Below are positions 1 to 5,737 of a DNA stretch of 8,229 nt, piece by piece. Positions within the stretch are counted from its first letter, which is position 1. Each line of letters starts with the position of its first letter. This DNA is from Spirochaetales bacterium (GTDB lineage: Bacteria; Desulfobacterota_D; UBA1144): contig PCAG01000036.1 of the NCBI GenBank assembly GCA_002730475.1, forward strand, positions 1 to 8,229, in the 5' to 3' direction. The position numbers and the translations under genes were made by a program. The notes beneath the pieces are model-generated. The model was given only the letters and a program-made list of their open reading frames with translations, made no database searches and was not told where the DNA came from.

Positions 1-56
1 AATGATTATCAGACTTTTTTTCATAATTTGTAGGTTAAGAGTAATAAATATTTTAG

Positions 57-168
57 CTAACGTTCGCGTATATCTGATGTTTGCTTCCACTCCATTTTAT
101 CAATTTAATTCATGGAAGCAAATATGGGTCGAGCGAGGGCATGAGCGAGCCAGATATACTGTGTTATG
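57..168 (+). repeat. Structured intergenic repeat E1 (TAAC...GTTATG element)
   Basis: This is one of four related intergenic elements that begin CTAAC and end TGTTA. Here TAAC (58-61) pairs with GTTA (163-166), and an outer stem GTATATCTG (68-76) pairs perfectly with CAGATATAC (151-159). Inside is a 10-bp perfect hairpin, TTTGCTTCCA (80-89) with TGGAAGCAAA (113-122), around a 23-nt loop. It is followed by GGGTCGAGCGAGGGCA, which resembles GGGTGTAGTGAGGTGCA in E3, so E1 and E3 look like one subtype. The stem sequence differs completely from the other copies while base pairing is kept. No protein is supported in 1-184. Whether it acts as RNA, as cruciform DNA or as a mobile MITE-like unit cannot be decided here. 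Confidence 0.6.
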
Positions 169-188
169 TGAAATTTCTAAAAAATTAT
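162..188 (+). repeat. Left arm of 27-bp inverted repeat around the broken gene
   Basis: Positions 162-188 are the reverse complement of 819-845 with a single mismatch (T167 against the G expected from C840). The inner 21 bp (168-188) match 819-839 perfectly. The arm begins inside the 3' end of element E1 (TGTTATG) and contains the stop codon (185-187) of the enclosed gene. Confidence 0.85.
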
Positions 189-798
189 ACAGCAAAAACG
201 ATGTTTTCATCTAGGATGTCGTCTGAAAGTAAACAATCTGGAAAGGCAGTTATTGTGTAAAATGGTAGTTGCTTTGTTTCAACAATTTCAACATGAATTG
301 ATTTTGTGGAAGATAATTTTATGTCAGAAATTGTATTTACAATAACTGCGTTTTCTCCAGCACATTTACTTCGCAAAACAGACTTGATTCGACCTTTGTC
401 TCTTTCGGGAATACTATCTCTGTTTAAACAATTCATTTCGCCAACAGAAAATTGGTGATCAAATGTAAATGTGGCAGTTTTGTATTCAATATTATCAATC
501 CAATAGATTTTATTATCCGTGAGTAATTTTCGAAATCTATTCTTGATTATTTCTAGCAGTTTTTTCGGAGATTCAATACCAATAATATTTTTTTCAAATT
601 TAGTACCAATCGTTTTTAGAGCATTTTTAACATCGATCTGCGAAATTTTCGATGAAGCAAACTTCTTTTGACTGTAATCATAATACCAATATGGTTGTCC
701 GATAAGAGTTTTTTATAGGAATCGTCTACATATTGAAAATGTCTGAGAATATGGAATTCATTTGTTGGATTGATAATGAATTTTTTCAGATTGTTCAT
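185..798 (-). pseudogene. Frameshifted hypothetical gene, ~204-residue conceptual product
   Basis: On the minus strand an ATG at 798 opens a frame (MNNLKKFIINPTNEF...) that runs well for about 30 codons. At a run of six A (plus-strand T709-714) the sensible frame moves by one: adding one A joins it to a frame reading KTLIGQPYWYYDYS and then open to TAA at 185-187. The whole is 614 nt, one short of 205 codons. The family is not recognised. The C-terminal half has a strand-rich look with ...KQLPFYTITAFPD, faintly like the C-terminal end of BECR-fold RNase toxins; this is weak. It could be a pseudogene, a sequencing error in a homopolymer, or ribosomal slippage at AAA AAA. An A/T box centred 26.5 bp upstream of the ATG supports this start. 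The gene lies alone between E1 and E2, inside an inverted repeat. Confidence 0.55.
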
Positions 799-818
799 AA
801 TTAGTTTTTTGAGCCAGA

Positions 819-829
819 ATAATTTTTTA
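819..829 (-). promoter_or_regulatory. Putative TATA box of the broken gene, inside the inverted repeat
   Basis: Read on the minus strand, TAAAAAATTA (820-829) is centred at 824.5, which is 26.5 bp from the A of the ATG at 798. The other transcript heads in this window have the same spacing. The box lies wholly in the inverted-repeat arm. A-tracts are common in such AT-rich DNA, so confidence is limited. Confidence 0.4.
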
Positions 830-845
830 GAAATTTCACCTAACA
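819..845 (-). repeat. Right arm of 27-bp inverted repeat around the broken gene
   Basis: Reverse complement of 162-188 with one mismatch. The arm overlaps the first bases of element E2 (CTAACA) and supplies the A/T-rich box upstream of the enclosed gene. Confidence 0.85.
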
Positions 846-916
846 TCGGGGATAAAAGAAGTCGCGAAGCGATTTGGGAAATTTCAGCAAGAAATTTCCT
901 TTTATCCCTTGTTATG
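840..916 (+). repeat. Structured intergenic repeat E2 (three-way junction)
   Basis: CTAACATCGGGGATAAAAG (840-858) closes on CTTTTATCCCTTGTTATG (899-916): TAACA pairs with TGTTA (910-914) and GGGATAAAAG (849-858) pairs with CTTTTATCCC (899-908), leaving a small asymmetric internal loop (TCG against T). Inside are two hairpins: TCGC-GAA-GCGA (862-872) and GAAATTTC-AGCAA-GAAATTTC (878-898). E4 has the same plan with the linkers GAAG and TTTGG conserved and different stem bases. It lies between the methyltransferase stop and the broken gene's promoter. The role is unknown. Confidence 0.7.
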
Positions 917-918
917 TG

Positions 919-961
919 GTTTTTCTGCAAGAAAAACTGCTGGAGAAAATCTTTGATTTTC
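919..961. other. Two adjacent perfect hairpins downstream of the methyltransferase
   Basis: GTTTTTC-TGCAA-GAAAAAC (919-937) is followed by GAAAATC-TTT-GATTTTC (945-961). They lie 31-73 nt beyond the stop of the minus-strand methyltransferase and could mark the 3' end of its transcript. Archaeal termination mainly needs T-runs, so this role is a guess. Confidence 0.4.
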
Positions 962-991
962 GTAAGCACAGTATGACGCAGGGCTGGGCAT

Positions 992-1714
992 CTATCTTAA
1001 TTTACAAACAAAATATAATCGTTCAGAATTCTTTGATGGGCTTTTTCTTTTAGGATCAAAGATAAGTAAAACTTTGAAATATTGTTCTATAGCATTAATT
1101 ATTTTATCCTTTTCAAAAGTAACTTCAACGACTTTTTCTTCAAAAAGTTTGTAATTATTATCTTTTTGGTTTTCAAAAATTCTGGTATGAAATTTTAATT
1201 TATCTTTTCCTATTTTTGATGTTTTATCAACAATTAAATCTTTTCCTAATTGTTGTATAAAATCGTTTGAGGTATTTCCCAACTTATCAAACTTTGCCAA
1301 TGTATTAATATCAAAAATAAACAACCCATTCTCATTCAAGTGTTTTGAAGAATTTTTGAAAACTTTAGTCCACTCTGCAAATTTAAGCAGATGATTGATT
1401 GAATCATAAATACAAAGAATTATATCAAACTTTTTGTTTAATGAAAAAGAAGTCATATCTTGGTGATAGAAATTGCCTTTTTTGATTTTCTTTTTTGCAA
1501 TACTTAACATTTCTTTTGATAAATCTAATCCTGAAATAGCATATTGTTTTTCCATTAATTTAAGTATTGCACCTGTTCCACAGGCAATTTCTAGAACTGA
1601 AGTTGCTTTAGGATTAGATTTTTTAATCCATCCATTAATTAATGCGACCTTGTCTTTTGGTTCGCCCATCAAAGAATCATAATATTTTGCAAATTTTGAG
1701 TAACTTTCTACCAT
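992..1714 (-). CDS. Class I SAM-dependent methyltransferase
   Basis: A 240-residue protein with the seven-strand Rossmann methyltransferase core. Motif I VLEIACGTG (40-48) forms the SAM-binding loop; ISGLDLS (60-66) supplies the acidic residue D64 for the ribose; QDM (85-87) is at the adenine position; FDIILCIYDSINHL (96-109) is the motif IV/V strand and helix; LNENGLFIFDINT (126-138) is the next strand. It is cytoplasmic, with no membrane segment or signal. The C-terminal ~90 residues form a lysine-rich beta region of the kind small-molecule methyltransferases use as a substrate lid. The substrate cannot be told from sequence. The start at 1714 is preferred because a TATA box is centred 26.5 bp upstream, giving a leaderless mRNA. 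It stands alone, flanked by E2 and E3. A second, distantly similar methyltransferase starts at 2236 on the other strand. Confidence 0.88.
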   Translation of the reverse strand: MVESYSKFAKYYDSLMGEPKDKVALINGWIKKSNPKATSVLEIACGTGAILKLMEKQYAISGLDLSKEMLSIAKKKIKKGNFYHQDMTSFSLNKKFDIILCIYDSINHLLKFAEWTKVFKNSSKHLNENGLFIFDINTLAKFDKLGNTSNDFIQQLGKDLIVDKTSKIGKDKLKFHTRIFENQKDNNYKLFEEKVVEVTFEKDKIINAIEQYFKVLLIFDPKRKSPSKNSERLYFVCKLR

Positions 1715-1736
1715 AATAAGATTATATTTTGTTTAA

Positions 1737-1744
1737 TATATAAA
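1737..1744 (-). promoter_or_regulatory. Archaeal TATA box of the 992-1714 methyltransferase
   Basis: TTTATATA on the minus strand is centred at 1740.5, 26.5 bp from the start codon A at 1714. Transcription would begin at or next to the ATG, and no Shine-Dalgarno motif is present, which fits a leaderless message. Confidence 0.65.
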
Positions 1745-1765
1745 TTTTGCCCTGCCCGAGTAATA

Positions 1766-1884
1766 TTGCACCTAACATCAGGGATAAGGAAAGTTAATTT
1801 CTCCCGTGAGCGAAGCGAACTGGCTGAGAAATTAATTTGGGTGTAGTGAGGTGCAACCGAACGAAACTCTTTAATCGCTGTTAG
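1766..1884 (+). repeat. Structured intergenic repeat E3
   Basis: The element opens CTAACATCAGGGATAAGG (1772-1789) and closes with CTTTAATCGCTGTTAG (1869-1884). TAACA (1773-1777) pairs with TGTTA (1879-1883), but the outer stem is imperfect. A 10-bp perfect hairpin, TTAATTTCTC (1794-1803) with GAGAAATTAA (1826-1835), holds the mini-hairpin GCGAAGC (1810-1816) in its loop. A second possible closing stem is TTGCACC (1766-1772) with GGTGCAA (1850-1856), so two folds compete. GGGTGTAGTGAGGTGCA (1840-1856) matches the equivalent part of E1. The TGTTAGTTTC end (1879-1888) is also found where E4 meets the R2 repeat. Confidence 0.55.
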
Positions 1885-1888
1885 TTTC

Positions 1889-1935
1889 TTTTTACAAAGT
1901 AAAAATTAATTTTTAGTGCAACGATGCCGAAGGCA
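1889..1935. other. Cluster of perfect short hairpins between E3 and R2
   Basis: TTTTTAC-AAA-GTAAAAA (1889-1905) has a 7-bp stem and 3-nt loop. It overlaps a 16-nt perfect palindrome, TAAAAATTAATTTTTA (1900-1915). Then comes TGCC-GAA-GGCA (1925-1935). No coding is seen here. Confidence 0.5.
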
Positions 1936-1946
1936 AAAAATCAAAG

Positions 1947-2064
1947 TTTTTGAGAATGCCGTTTTTAATATTCAGAAATAATATTTTTTGGGTGGGCTAT
2001 GTATTAGAGAGACGCGCGCTTTTTTTGTTTCTTTTTTTTCTAAAAAAAGAAAATGGGGATTTCC
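1947..2064 (+). repeat. Dispersed repeat R2, copy B
   Basis: Four blocks shared in order with the inverted copy at 7987-8133 define this repeat: TTTTTGAGAATGCC (1947-1960), GAAATAATATTTTTT (1975-1989), GAGACGCGCGC (2009-2019) and GGGATTTCC (2056-2064). Between the third and fourth blocks each copy has a long hairpin of different sequence. Here it is an 11-bp stem TTTCTTTTTTT with AAAAAAAGAAA (2028-2052) and a 3-nt loop. No plausible protein is encoded. It lies between E3 and the 3' side of the tRNA. Confidence 0.65.
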
Positions 2065-2074
2065 GTCTTTTTGC

Positions 2075-2098
2075 CTTCTTTTTAGAAAAAAGAAGAAA
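2075..2098 (-). terminator. Probable tRNA-Ala terminator: T-rich tract plus hairpin
   Basis: Starting 14 nt beyond the tRNA 3' end, the minus strand reads TTTCTTCTTTTTTCT (2098-2084), the oligo-T type of signal used by archaeal RNA polymerase. The tract overlaps a 9-bp perfect hairpin, CTTCTTTTT-AGA-AAAAAGAAG (2075-2095). Confidence 0.5.
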
Positions 2099-2112
2099 TT
2101 GCATTTTCGTGA

Positions 2113-2183
2113 TGGACCTGCCGGGAATTGAACCCAGATCTCATCGTTGCAAACGATGTATTCTACCATTGGACTACAGGCCC
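2113..2183 (-). tRNA. tRNA-Ala (anticodon UGC)
   Basis: 71 nt, no intron. On the minus strand the acceptor GGGCCTG pairs with CAGGTCC, giving the G3:U70 wobble pair that marks alanine tRNAs, with discriminator A73. The anticodon arm is CATCG-TTTGCAA-CGATG, so the 7-nt loop places TGC at 34-36 after U33 and before A37. The T arm is CTGGG-TTCAATT-CCCGG. The D stem GTCC with GAAT contains a C12-A23 mismatch and a G10-U25 wobble. The 3' CCA is not encoded (A73 is followed by TCA), so CCA-adding enzyme is needed. It is charged by the AlaRS encoded at 2988-4727. The TATA box centre is 26.5 bp from G1, implying little or no 5' leader. Confidence 0.95.
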
Positions 2184-2195
2184 ACAATAAATCTT

Positions 2196-2221
2196 AGAAA
2201 GAAAGATTTAAATGTCTTTCT
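2196..2221. promoter_or_regulatory. Symmetric bidirectional promoter for tRNA-Ala and methyltransferase
   Basis: The self-complementary box ATTTAAAT (2206-2213) is centred at 2209.5. That is exactly 26.5 bp from tRNA G1 (2183, minus strand) and 26.5 bp from the A of the methyltransferase ATG (2236, plus strand). Flanking arms AGAAAGA (2196-2202) and TCTTTCT (2215-2221) are inverted repeats, so both strands present purine-rich BRE-like DNA before the box. One TBP site could serve both genes. The predicted first nucleotides are purines on both sides (G and A). Confidence 0.65.
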
Positions 2222-2235
2222 GAATTATTTTAGAT

Positions 2236-2985
2236 ATGGCAAAAACTCCCGTAGATATATACTATTTTAATAATCCGGAGATATACGAGGATGTTCAGAA
2301 AAGCAAAGAGAGATATATAGAAGAGACAAAATTTCTATTATCCATCTTTAAAAAATATAAAGTTAAAAGAGTCCTTGATGTTGGATGTGGAACTGGATTA
2401 CATTTGCATCTATTATCTAAAAAGGAGATATCGTGCGAAGGTATTGACCTAAATAAAAAGATGATTGCTTTTGCAAAATCAAGATATCCTAAAATAAATT
2501 TTAATGTTGCTAATATGCAAAATCTAAAAAGAGAGGGGTTTGAGGGAATCTTTTCATTGTGTACCACTTTTGCATATAACACCACAAATAAAGATATATT
2601 AAAAACAATAAATTCCTTTAGAAATGCACTAAAAAATAAGGGAATAGTTATAGTTGAAACTTTTAATCCAATTGTATTTATAAAATCTAAACAATTTAAA
2701 CTAAAAAGAAAAGTTAATGAGCCATATAACAAGTTCGGACTTTATTGTGAAGTGAATCATGAAATAGATGAACAATTACAAATTATGATTGAAACTAGGA
2801 ATATTTTTTCCAATAAAACAAAAAAAATTATTAGGAAAGATGTTTTAAAATATCGCTTATTTTTTCCACAAGAAATAAAATATTTTTTCGAAAGCAACGG
2901 ATTTAAAGTATTAAAACAAATTAATTCATACACCTCAAACAAAAGAGATAATTATAGGTTAATTACAGTTGCTCAGAAAATATAA
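2236..2985 (+). CDS. Class I SAM-dependent methyltransferase
   Basis: A 249-residue soluble methyltransferase. Motif I VLDVGCGTG (46-54) binds SAM; GIDLN (69-73) carries the acidic ribose contact D71; VANMQNL (91-97) is the motif III region; FEGIFSLCTTFAYNT (102-116) is motif IV; ALKNKGIVIVETFNP (131-145) is the following strand and turn. The N-terminal helix region (IYEDVQKSKERYIEETKFLL) and the C-terminal lid, with a late YFFESNGF helix (~222-229) and final strand, resemble the small-molecule and sugar N-methyltransferase branch (DesVI/TylM1-like). This is a fold-level resemblance only, and the substrate is unknown. It is transcribed divergently from tRNA-Ala through a shared TATA box, leaderless, and converges on the AlaRS gene with only 2 nt between stop codons. 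Both terminators must therefore lie in the opposing gene or be absent. Confidence 0.88.
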   Translation: MAKTPVDIYYFNNPEIYEDVQKSKERYIEETKFLLSIFKKYKVKRVLDVGCGTGLHLHLLSKKEISCEGIDLNKKMIAFAKSRYPKINFNVANMQNLKREGFEGIFSLCTTFAYNTTNKDILKTINSFRNALKNKGIVIVETFNPIVFIKSKQFKLKRKVNEPYNKFGLYCEVNHEIDEQLQIMIETRNIFSNKTKKIIRKDVLKYRLFFPQEIKYFFESNGFKVLKQINSYTSNKRDNYRLITVAQKI

Positions 2986-2987
2986 AA

Positions 2988-4727
2988 CTATTGCAAAATT
3001 GCCTTTATTCTTCTAACTCCTGCGGACGAACTTTCTTCTTTTTTAATTTTAAAAACTCCTAACTCTTTTGTGTTTTTAACATGCGGACCCGTGCAAATTT
3101 CTTTTGAAATTTCTCCAATTGTGTAGACTGAAACTTTTTCTCCATACTTTGTTTCAAATGATCCTTCTGCTCCTTGTTTTTTTGCATCCTCTAAGGATAA
3201 TTCTTCGCGTTTGATTAAAATTTCTTTTTTTATGTTTAAATTAACTTCGTGCTCAATTTGTTTCACCTCTTCTTTGGTTAATTTTCTTGGAAAATTAAAA
3301 TCTAGCCTTAACCTTTCAGAAGTGATATTTGAACCTTTTTGGTAAATTGAGTTATCTCCTAAAATTTTTTTTAATGCTGCTAAAATTAAATGAGTTGCGG
3401 TGTGTAACCTTGTTGTTGCTTCTGAATTATCTTGTAAACCTGATTTAAACTTTCCTGCTGAAGCCGTTCTTGAAAGTTCTTGATGCTTTTTTAATTCTTC
3501 TTGAAATCCCTCTTCGTCAATTATAATAGATTTCTCCTGAGCAAGTTCCTTTGTTATTTCAATTGGGAAACCATAAGATTGAAAAAGCAAAAATGCATCT
3601 TTTCTGGATATTTTTTTTGAATTGTTAATAATTTTTTTAAAGGCTCTCAGTCCATTTTCCAGTGTGAGATTGAACCTTTCTTCTTCTTCCCTTAGTTCCT
3701 TAAGAATCTCATTTTTATTTTTTTGTAAATGATCGTAATCATCATAAATCTCAAAAATAGGTTCTGCAATTAGGGGAGTAAATCCTTCAAGATTAAGCAT
3801 TTTTCCGTAACGTATCGCTCTACGAATTAATCTTCGTAAAATATATCCTTGTTCAGTATTGCTTGGAACAATGCCATCTGCAATTATAAATGTGGCGGCC
3901 TTAATATGGTCTGAAATTATCCTCATTTCTTTCTTATTTTCTTTGTATTTTTTTCCAGATAATTTTTCAATTTGTTTTATTATAGGTTTCCATATTTCTG
4001 TAAGATAATTATCGTTAAATCCTTGGAGAGTGGCGACTGTTCTTTCAACACCCCCTCCAAAATCAATATTTTTTTGTTTTGCGAGATTATAGTCTCCGCT
4101 AGAATCTTTGATAAATTCCATTAAAACATCATTTCCTAATTCAACCCAATTTTCTTCATCATTTGGATCAAAAGATTCTGGAACAGGATCGCCCGATTTC
4201 CAATAAAAAATTTCAGTGTTTGGACCACATGGGCCTGTTTGTCCTGCAGGACCCCACCAATTTTCCTCTAGAAGAGCAATTCTCTTTTCCGGAATCCCTC
4301 TTTTTTTCCAAATCTCAATTGCCTCATTATCCCTTTGGGAATTTTCATTACCTTTAAAGCAGGTTACTGCCAATTTTTCCAAAGGAATTTTTAAGATCTT
4401 TGTAAAAAATTCAAAAGTTAATTCTACGGCTTCGCTTTTCCAATAATCTCCAAGTGACCAGTTGCCAAACATTTCAAAAAAAGTATGGTGATATGAGTCC
4501 CCTACATCATCTATATCAACAGTCCTTATACATCTTTGAATATTCACTAATCGTCTTCCAAGAGGATGCTGTTCTCCTAATAAATAAGGCACTATTGGTT
4601 GCATTCCAGCAATAATAAATAAAACTGTTGGGTCGTTTTCAGGGATTAAACTATAATTTGGAATTTCTTTGTGATTTTTTGATTTAAAATAGCCTATATA
4701 GTTTTTTATAAATTCTTTTCTTCTCAT
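2988..4727 (-). CDS. alaS: Alanyl-tRNA synthetase, minimal bacterial/CPR-type form
   Basis: Charges tRNA-Ala with alanine. At 579 residues it is far shorter than the usual ~875. The catalytic domain is complete: motif 2 region RCIRTVDIDDVGDSYHHTFF (65-84, then EMFGNW 85-90), GQTGPCGPNTEIFY (162-175), motif 3 GGGVERT (224-230). The tRNA-recognition domain keeps PSN (288-290), matching E. coli N303. The position of E. coli D400, the other reader of G3:U70, is Q383 (LLFQSYGFP). The editing domain has all four zinc/editing ligands: H442 and H446 (HTATH), C545 and H549 (CTGPH). The beta-barrel normally between ~430 and the HTATH motif is missing, and so is the C-terminal C-Ala domain. The archaeal N-terminal zinc extension is absent too. 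It is the last gene of the operon, overlapping the previous stop as ATGA; a good GTGGAG ribosome site lies 8 nt upstream. Confidence 0.95.
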   Translation of the reverse strand: MRRKEFIKNYIGYFKSKNHKEIPNYSLIPENDPTVLFIIAGMQPIVPYLLGEQHPLGRRLVNIQRCIRTVDIDDVGDSYHHTFFEMFGNWSLGDYWKSEAVELTFEFFTKILKIPLEKLAVTCFKGNENSQRDNEAIEIWKKRGIPEKRIALLEENWWGPAGQTGPCGPNTEIFYWKSGDPVPESFDPNDEENWVELGNDVLMEFIKDSSGDYNLAKQKNIDFGGGVERTVATLQGFNDNYLTEIWKPIIKQIEKLSGKKYKENKKEMRIISDHIKAATFIIADGIVPSNTEQGYILRRLIRRAIRYGKMLNLEGFTPLIAEPIFEIYDDYDHLQKNKNEILKELREEEERFNLTLENGLRAFKKIINNSKKISRKDAFLLFQSYGFPIEITKELAQEKSIIIDEEGFQEELKKHQELSRTASAGKFKSGLQDNSEATTRLHTATHLILAALKKILGDNSIYQKGSNITSERLRLDFNFPRKLTKEEVKQIEHEVNLNIKKEILIKREELSLEDAKKQGAEGSFETKYGEKVSVYTIGEISKEICTGPHVKNTKELGVFKIKKEESSSAGVRRIKAILQ

Positions 4728-5737
4728 TTTTTAAACTCCACTTTTTTTAATTTTTGTTTTATATCTAACCACGGGGCCAAAATAATAAACTTCTTTTTAT
4801 TTCTAATATCAATATACAAGTTACTTGCAATGTGTGCAAAATCTCCTTTTTCAAGTTGGTTCATGTAAATTGGATCATGACATTCTATTGATACTTTCTT
4901 CCCATCTTCCATAATTCCTTCAAGAATTGCTGGCCAATATTTCCCTAGGGAAGCATCAACAATCTTAATTTGACCTTCTTCATATCCAATTCTTCTTAAT
5001 TTTCTTCCCTTAATCTTTTCTTTTACGATGGAATTTTCTAAAATTGGTTGTAGCCAAAATCTTCTCCCATTAAATAATCCACAAGTTCTCTTTTTTTCTT
5101 GTTCAACTAATTGACTCATTGTTTCAAAAGATCTATTCTTATATCTTCTTGAAAGGATTAATTCTTCATCATCTTCATCATATAAATGTATTCGCTTATC
5201 CTTCTTCAATAAATTAAAATTATTAATAAGTTGGTCACCCTTAGATTTTCCGTAAAGTACTAAGTCTATGTCCGAACTATCCCTGAAGCACCCAATCATT
5301 ATACTTCCTTCTATTCCAATATCAGAAATATTAAACTTAAAAATATCGATAACTAATTTTAGATACTCTTTTGCATCAAGAAGAATTTTAGAATCAAAAT
5401 TATGATTTAAAATATTCTTTGCTATTTCTTTTGGTTTTAATACCTTCTTTATCTTAGATTTTGGAAAAACAATCATTTCTTCTCCAAGTTCTTCAACAAA
5501 TTGAATATATTGAGGATGAGATTTTTTTATCTTTTCTATTGAATCTGAAAAAGTAGGAAAGTTGTCAGAATATGGTTTTCCCAAAATATATCTACAACCT
5601 AAATAAGATTTTTTTAATGGAAAATATTTTGGAATACCTATTACTCCTCCGTCTTTTTCAGAAAAGGCAGTCACGGTATGGACTACAATTCCATCATTGG
5701 TTACAAAATAATCTGGGAATTCAATTTTTTCTTTCAT
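4724..5737 (-). CDS. Predicted nucleotidyltransferase, COG2413-like
   Basis: A 337-residue protein whose centre holds the polymerase-beta-type nucleotidyltransferase signature: GIEGSIMIG (141-149) with the G-S pair at 144-145, then SDIDLVLYG (155-163) giving the metal-binding D156 and D158. It would therefore transfer a nucleotide to an unknown acceptor. The N-terminal ~95 residues are beta-rich (FVTNDGIVVHTVTAF, 11-25), and the C-terminus (about 255-322) is a second beta-rich domain. This domain order matches the archaeal family COG2413 as I recall it, whose substrate is undescribed. The third catalytic acidic residue is not certain; candidates lie around LYDEDDEELIL (185-195). It starts 17 nt inside the end of the NDPK gene and overlaps alaS by 4 nt, so translation is probably coupled. 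CCA-adding activity is possible in principle but this is not a normal Cca protein. Confidence 0.75.
   Translation of the reverse strand: MKEKIEFPDYFVTNDGIVVHTVTAFSEKDGGVIGIPKYFPLKKSYLGCRYILGKPYSDNFPTFSDSIEKIKKSHPQYIQFVEELGEEMIVFPKSKIKKVLKPKEIAKNILNHNFDSKILLDAKEYLKLVIDIFKFNISDIGIEGSIMIGCFRDSSDIDLVLYGKSKGDQLINNFNLLKKDKRIHLYDEDDEELILSRRYKNRSFETMSQLVEQEKKRTCGLFNGRRFWLQPILENSIVKEKIKGRKLRRIGYEEGQIKIVDASLGKYWPAILEGIMEDGKKVSIECHDPIYMNQLEKGDFAHIASNLYIDIRNKKKFIILAPWLDIKQKLKKVEFKK
4736..4741 (-). promoter_or_regulatory. Shine-Dalgarno site of alaS
   Basis: GTGGAG on the minus strand ends 8 nt before the ATG at 4727. Internal operon genes thus have ribosome sites: also AGGT at 6503-6506, 8 nt before the start at 6494, and a weaker GAGAAG at 5748-5753 before 5737. 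The operon head has none. Confidence 0.6.

Noticed and set aside
2..214. Plus-strand 70-codon open frame at the window start.
   Set aside because: It runs through repeat E1 and its inverted stems and has no recognisable protein features.
979..1757. GGGCTGGGCA (979-988) and the inverted GGGCAGGGCA-like stretch (1747-1756) flanking the first methyltransferase, as possible terminal repeats.
   Set aside because: Only 10 bp with a mismatch and no extension into the flanks; too short to claim.
2113..2183. Reading the tRNA anticodon as GCA (Cys).
   Set aside because: The 5-bp stem CATCG/CGATG fixes a 7-nt loop TTTGCAA with TGC at 34-36; G3:U70 and A73 also mark alanine, and Cys tRNAs have U73.
1950..2270. 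Open frames on both strands across the R2 repeat and the tRNA gene (1950-2270 +, 1972-2187 -).
   Set aside because: They cross a certain tRNA gene and homopolymer hairpins; the translations are low-complexity Phe/Lys runs.
4724..5737. The nucleotidyltransferase as the CCA-adding enzyme for the CCA-less tRNA next door.
   Set aside because: Domain order and the beta-rich flanking domains match COG2413 as I recall it rather than archaeal Cca; only the shared polymerase-beta motif supports the idea.
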